Assembly (NCBI RefSeq): GCF_018614095.1
Contig: NZ_JAGGOY010000076.1
Coordinates: forward strand, 52,504-116,503
DNA from: Streptomyces sp. ISL-87
GTDB taxonomy: Bacteria > Actinomycetota > Actinomycetes > Streptomycetales > Streptomycetaceae
Direction: 5' to 3'
Length of the DNA stretch: 64,000 bases
Numbering within the stretch: the stretch's first letter is position 1; each line of letters opens with the position of its first letter. This document shows positions 60,282 through 64,000 of the stretch, piece by piece. Below the pieces are notes generated by a model, which was not told the DNA's origin, searched no databases, and was given only the letters and a program-made list of their open reading frames with translations. The position numbers and the translations under genes were made by a program.

Positions 60282-61333
60282 CCGTCTGCCCCCTGTGCCG
60301 GGCTCGGCTCCGCCGCCTTCCGGTCCGTGTCAGCCCCTGGGCGCAGCTCTGCCGCCATGCCCGGGGCCGGGGCCGGGGCCGGGGCCGGGTCAGCCTCCCC
60401 GGAGGGGTCCCGGCGGTGCAGCTCCGCCTCGCGGTCGGCGATCGCCTGCCAGCGGGGCGGCCGGGTGACCCCGGGGCTGGGCAGCAGGCGCGGGGTCATT
60501 TCGGGAATGGCGTCGTCCCCGTCGGCGAGGCCTGCCAGCTCCTGCTCGACCTGGGCGGCGTCCTTCTCCTCCGCCATGCCGATCGGCCCCTGCATACGGC
60601 CGTTGAGGAACTGCCCTACGACCGGCTCGTCGCTGGTCAGCAGCTTCTCGCGGGGGCCGAACATCACCAGTTCGCGCCGGAACAGCAGCCCGATGTTGTC
60701 CGGGACCTGGCGGGCCGAGGCGATGTCGTGGGTGACGATCAGGAAGGTCGCGTCGATCTGCGCGTTCAGGTCCACGATCAACTGATTGAGATAGGCCACC
60801 CGCACCGGGTCGAGCCCCGAGTCCGGCTCGTCGAACAGGATGATCTCCGGGTCGAGCACCAGCGCCCGCGCCAGGCCCGCCCGCTTGCGCATCCCGCCGG
60901 ATATCTCGCCGGGCAGCTTCTCCTCGGCACCGATCAGACCGACCATGTCCATCTTCTCCAGGACGATCCGTCTGATCTCGCTTTCCGGCTTACGGGTGTG
61001 CTCGCGCAGCGGGAAGGCGATGTTGTCGTACAGGCTCATCGACCCGAACAGGGCGCCGTCCTGGAACAGCACGCCGAAGAGCTTGCGCACCTCGTACAGG
61101 TCGTGCTCGCGGAGCTCGGTGATGTCCGTACCGGCGATCCGGATCGATCCCCGGTCCGGCTTGAGCAGGCCCACGAGTGTCTTGAGGAACACCGACTTGC
61201 CCGTACCCGAGGGGCCGAGCATGACGGACACCTCCCCGGCGGGCAGCGTCAGCGACACGTCCTGCCAGATGACCTGGTGGCCGAAGGATTTGGTCAACCC
61301 TTCCACGCAGATCTCGACACCCATCCGGTTCAC
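60278..61333 (-). CDS. Mce/MlaF-type ABC ATPase
   Basis: 351 residues. Walker A 'MLGPSGTGKSVFLKTLVGL', Q-loop 'GVLFQDGALFGSM', signature 'GEISGGMRKRAGLARAL', Walker B 'PEIILFDEPDSGLDPVR' and switch 'FLIVTHDIASARQ'. The final ~90 residues form an Ala/Pro-rich, disordered tail, longer than in mycobacterial Mkl. First gene of the ten-gene mce operon; energises lipid or sterol uptake. Confidence 0.93.
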   Translation of the reverse strand: MNRMGVEICVEGLTKSFGHQVIWQDVSLTLPAGEVSVMLGPSGTGKSVFLKTLVGLLKPDRGSIRIAGTDITELREHDLYEVRKLFGVLFQDGALFGSMSLYDNIAFPLREHTRKPESEIRRIVLEKMDMVGLIGAEEKLPGEISGGMRKRAGLARALVLDPEIILFDEPDSGLDPVRVAYLNQLIVDLNAQIDATFLIVTHDIASARQVPDNIGLLFRRELVMFGPREKLLTSDEPVVGQFLNGRMQGPIGMAEEKDAAQVEQELAGLADGDDAIPEMTPRLLPSPGVTRPPRWQAIADREAELHRRDPSGEADPAPAPAPAPGMAAELRPGADTDRKAAEPSPAQGADG

Positions 61334-61409
61334 CCTTCAACGGGGAGCAGCTCCGACATCTGCTCTACGGGGAAGGGCGGCGGGTCCGTCGCGGCGAGAC
61401 CAAGATTTT

Positions 61410-62459
61410 TTACGACAGGCGGGTGGAGAGGGCACCGGGGAGGTCCGGCACGGTCGTGCTGTCGGGGAGCGGCGGCGTGGACGGCAGCGGCGGCACGGAC
61501 ACGGCGGGGGCGGGGAGGGCCGGGGCGGGAAGGGCCGGGGCGGTCAGAGCCGGGGTGGGCAGGTCCGGTGCGGCGGGCAGGGTCGCCGCCACCTCCGGCA
61601 GCTCCGGCAGCTCCGGCAGCACCGCCGGGAGGGCGCCGGGGCGGGCCGTGGGCGACACCGTTCCGGTCGGGCGTACGGAACCGGGGGCGTCCGGTCGTAC
61701 GGACGAGGCAGTCGGTACACGGTCAACTGCCGCGCCCGGCTCCTCCCCCACCACCGCCATCTCCGGCAGAGGCGGCACCGGCGCACTCGGCTCGTACGCG
61801 AAGGGCAGGGCCAGTCCCACCATGGCCAGCGTCGCGGCCGCCGAGGCCGCGGCCAGGGCGGGGGCATGCGCACCCGCCTGACCCGCCTGGTCCCGGCCGC
61901 GCCCGATCAGCCACAGGCCGAGCGCCAGGGTCCCGGCCAGCGAGTTGCGCAGCGTACGCCGGGCCCTGGCCAGCAGGGACTCGACCGCCTCGTAGCTCAG
62001 CCCCATCTCGCGGGCGATCTGCCCGACGTCCCGCTCCTCCGACTTCAGGCGGAGTGCCTCCGCCTGGCGGGCGGGCAGTTCCCTGCTCCGGAAGGCCAGC
62101 CACCTGGCCTCCGCCCGGTCGCACACCGCCTCATCGACGGGGACCGGGCCGGGGGCGGTGAGCTTGGGCGTACCGCTCAGCTGGGCCTCGCGGTAGACCT
62201 GCCGGTACCGGTCGACGCACAGGCGCATGGTCACGGTCGTCAGCCATGCGCCCAGCCGCGCCTCGTCAAGGTGTGTGTGCTGCGCGCCGCGCAGCATCGC
62301 CTCCTGCACCGCGTCCTCGGCGTCCTCGGCGCTCATGGACCTGCGGCGCGCCACCTTGAGCAGCTGCTCGCGATGGCCCCACATGCGCTGCCACCGCAGG
62401 TGGGCCGAGTCGTCACCCGGTCCGGCCGGGTGCGGAGGATGCCTGTCCGTCGTCGCCAT
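61410..62459 (-). CDS. ECF-type sigma factor with C-terminal membrane and Pro-rich extension
   Basis: About 349 residues. Sigma region 2 'SAEDAEDAVQEAMLRGAQ' and 'ARLGAWLTTVTMRLCVDRYR', region 4 'LPARQAEALRLKSEERDVGQ' and 'IAREMGLSYEAVESLLARAR'. Unlike ordinary ECF factors it continues into a hydrophobic helix ('AAASAAATLAMVGLALPFAY') and a ~100-residue Pro/Ala/Val tail ('LPELPELPEVAATLPAAPDL'). This would place a sigma factor at the membrane with an outside tail, so it may sense its own signal or be released. An ATG at 62486 would add nine residues. 76 bases before the mce ATPase, same strand; it may control that operon. Confidence 0.82.
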   Translation of the reverse strand: MATTDRHPPHPAGPGDDSAHLRWQRMWGHREQLLKVARRRSMSAEDAEDAVQEAMLRGAQHTHLDEARLGAWLTTVTMRLCVDRYRQVYREAQLSGTPKLTAPGPVPVDEAVCDRAEARWLAFRSRELPARQAEALRLKSEERDVGQIAREMGLSYEAVESLLARARRTLRNSLAGTLALGLWLIGRGRDQAGQAGAHAPALAAASAAATLAMVGLALPFAYEPSAPVPPLPEMAVVGEEPGAAVDRVPTASSVRPDAPGSVRPTGTVSPTARPGALPAVLPELPELPEVAATLPAAPDLPTPALTAPALPAPALPAPAVSVPPLPSTPPLPDSTTVPDLPGALSTRLS

Positions 62460-62519
62460 GACCCGGGAGGTTACCTCCGGGTACATGGTGTTGTGGAGGG
62501 GGTGATGCGCGAGTGAGTC

Positions 62520-63593
62520 CTAACCGTTGCCGGGGACCATGCCGGTATCCGGAAGGACGCCGTCACCGGGCACGTGGATCCCGGCGCCGGGAGCGGGACT
62601 CGGGGCCGTGACCAGGGGCGGCCTGGTCTTCGCGCCGCCGTCCGGCGGGTCGGCGGTCGGTGACGGGGCGGGCGTCGGCGCGGGCTTCGGCCCGGGCGGG
62701 GGCGTAGGCGCCGGGGAGGCGGGCGGGGTCTCGGTACCCGGCTCCGGGCCGGCCGGCTCGGTCCGCCCCGTGCCGGGCGAGTCGACCTCCGTACCGGAAC
62801 CCGCGCCGCCCTGGTCCGGAACCACGCGGTGGCCGTCCCTGAAGTAGGCGTACCAGGACAGGACGACGCTCAGGTACTCCCGGGAATGGTTGTAGGAGAG
62901 GATCGCGCGGTCGAGGTCCTGCGGCCGGGAGAGGTCGTGTCCGGCCGCGCACAGGTAGCGGCCCGCAGCGAGCGCCGCGTCGTGGACGTTATGGGGGTCG
63001 GTCCTGCCGTCGCCGTTGCCGTCGGCGCCCCATCTGGCCCAGGTGGACGGGATGAACTGCATCGGGCCGACCGCGTGGTCGTAGGACGGGTCGCCGTCGT
63101 ACGCGCCGCCGTCGGTGTCCCGGATCGAGGCGAACCCCTGGCCGTTCAGCTGCGGGCCGATGATGGGCGCGTACGTCGTACCGTCCGCGTCCACCCTCCC
63201 ACCCCGCGCCTGGCCGGACTCCACCTGGCCGATCGCCGCGAGCAGCTGCCAGCGCAGACCGCAGCGCGGGGTGCTCCGCACGAGCGTCGACTCCGCGTTC
63301 CGGTACGCGGCGAGGACGGTGGCGGGCAGCGCCGCACGGCCGGCCGCGAAGACGGCACCGGCCGAGGACGGCTGCTGTGCGGACGGGCCGTGCGACGCAA
63401 GTGGGGGCAGCTCGCGAAAGTAGTAGGCATCGCCCGAAGTGCCCTGATTCGGTGACATGGTGGCCTCCACGGGGGAGGACGCCGACGCCGCGAGGCCGGG
63501 CGCCTGTGAGCCGGTCAGCGCCGCCATGGCCGCCGCCGCGACCGCCGTGCCCCGCACACCTTTACACATCCGCACCGGCAACCGACCCGCCAT
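62520..63593 (-). CDS. Secreted lytic transglycosylase-like protein (SLT/MltB-type)
   Basis: 357 residues. Signal peptide ('VAAAAMAALTGSQAPGLAAS'), then a transglycosylase domain: 'LRWQLLAAIGQVESGQARGG' with catalytic Glu, 'YDHAVGPMQFIPSTWARWGA', a calcium-loop-like 'DGNGDGRTDPHN', and 'AILSYNHSREYLSVVLSWYA'. The last ~110 residues are Pro/Thr-rich, probably wall-spanning. It cleaves peptidoglycan without hydrolysis. 60 bases upstream of the sigma factor gene, same direction. Confidence 0.9.
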   Translation of the reverse strand: MAGRLPVRMCKGVRGTAVAAAAMAALTGSQAPGLAASASSPVEATMSPNQGTSGDAYYFRELPPLASHGPSAQQPSSAGAVFAAGRAALPATVLAAYRNAESTLVRSTPRCGLRWQLLAAIGQVESGQARGGRVDADGTTYAPIIGPQLNGQGFASIRDTDGGAYDGDPSYDHAVGPMQFIPSTWARWGADGNGDGRTDPHNVHDAALAAGRYLCAAGHDLSRPQDLDRAILSYNHSREYLSVVLSWYAYFRDGHRVVPDQGGAGSGTEVDSPGTGRTEPAGPEPGTETPPASPAPTPPPGPKPAPTPAPSPTADPPDGGAKTRPPLVTAPSPAPGAGIHVPGDGVLPDTGMVPGNG

Positions 63594-64000
63594 CCGTCAG
63601 ACCCCTCCCTCATCGCACTTCCCCGGCCTCTTCACCTGCTCTACGCGGCCAGGGTGCGGGTCCGTCGCGCGAGTCGCGGAAATTTTCCCAGCGGCCGTCA
63701 CGTCGGAGCGAATGATTCCGCAATCTCTTGTGCGAGCACCGAACACCCGTTGCGTTCCCGGTTCGCTTGGCCGCTTTCTCGACAGGGGAGCGGCAAGTGC
63801 CCCCTTCGTTCAGACCTTTGACCGCCATCGCCGTCACCGGTAGACGCCGTCTCTCTGGGGAGAATCTGGGGAGTACGGAGGCCGCCTTGGGGAGCGGGTG
63901 GGGAGAATCGGCTACGTAGCACGGCATGACGATGAAAGGCTGTCAGCTTCTCGGCCCTAAAGGACCGAGCTTGCAGCTAAGTCCCCGACTGGCTGCCGGG
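63594..64000. other. 407-bp right edge without a gene; contains G-rich repeat copy D
   Basis: No coding frame with Streptomyces codon bias reaches the right edge. The promoter of the transglycosylase gene should lie near 63600-63700. The dispersed repeat occupies 63855-63913. Confidence 0.5.
63855..63913 (+). repeat. G-rich dispersed repeat, copy D (two-part, long form)
   Basis: CTGGGGAGAATCTGGGGAG, then GGAGGCCGCC, then TTGGGGAGCGGGTGGGGAG and AATCGGCT. Same architecture as copy B at 30919-30976 with A in place of a G in each run. Sequence similarity to copy B extends a little beyond (both have a GAAAG-containing stretch 20-35 bases downstream). Confidence 0.85.

Overview
The window is high-GC actinomycete DNA, almost certainly from a Streptomyces. 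Supporting signs are the strong GC3 bias, GTG/TTG starts, ATGA-overlapping operons, a single complete mce operon, a CorA/AlkZ-like/acyl-CoA-synthetase neighbourhood of Streptomyces type, and IS families common in that genus. No rRNA, tRNA or CRISPR array was seen.

Layout. (1) 0-5.3 kb: ordinary chromosomal genes (nuclease-like fragment, glutathione peroxidase, acyl-CoA synthetase, AlkZ-like protein, corA). (2) 5.1-31.1 kb: probably an integrated island. The last ~60 codons of corA have a different codon usage from the rest of the gene, and a second, host-like corA 3' end lies displaced at 31.07-31.27 kb. A 10-bp identity (5078-5087 and 31081-31090) marks the likely crossover. The island carries a biosynthetic gene cluster transcribed on the minus strand (about 27 to 6 kb): an acyl-CoA dehydrogenase, an aminotransferase, branched-chain 2-oxoacid dehydrogenase E2/E1beta/E1alpha, an FAD monooxygenase, a two-module NRPS (C-A-T-C-A-T-TE), a SIS-domain protein, an SDR, an O-methyltransferase-fold protein, an alpha/beta hydrolase-like protein and two ClpP homologues. 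A P450 is divergent on the plus strand. The right end has IS5 and IS21 wrecks.

The exciting part is this cluster. The first adenylation domain reads the exact serine code of EntF. The second reads an imino-acid-like DVQ code. The methyltransferase-fold protein has lost the catalytic His of plant-type O-methyltransferases, as expected if it cyclises SAM to azetidine-2-carboxylate rather than methylating. Together with the FAD monooxygenase and the ClpP pair, this resembles the azetidomonamide/azabicyclene/clipibicyclene family of ClpP-inhibitor clusters (also related in logic to legonmycin and pyrrolizixenamide). The ClpP pair would be target-based self-resistance; one member keeps only the Ser of its catalytic triad. 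The branched-chain 2-oxoacid dehydrogenase and acyl-CoA dehydrogenase suggest a new branched or unsaturated acyl cap made in-cluster.

(3) 31.3-37.5 kb: DUF6243-like gene, a broken secreted SH3-like gene, a hypothetical protein, a large surface protein with an LADTG-type sorting signal, and remnants of a membrane glycosyltransferase and an FkbM methyltransferase. (4) 38-50.2 kb: IS-dense region (IS1380, intact IS4 with 10-bp target duplication, IS5 pieces) enclosing two bacteriocin-like loci: a lactococcin-972-like secreted peptide, and a four-Cys secreted peptide followed by an ABC ATPase and two membrane proteins. (5) 50.5-61.3 kb: complete mce lipid-import operon (ATPase, two YrbE permeases, MceA-F, two Mce-associated proteins), followed by an ECF-type sigma factor with a membrane/proline-rich tail and a lytic transglycosylase. 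A G-rich dispersed repeat occurs four times in intergenic DNA (5.4, 30.9, 31.3 and 63.9 kb).
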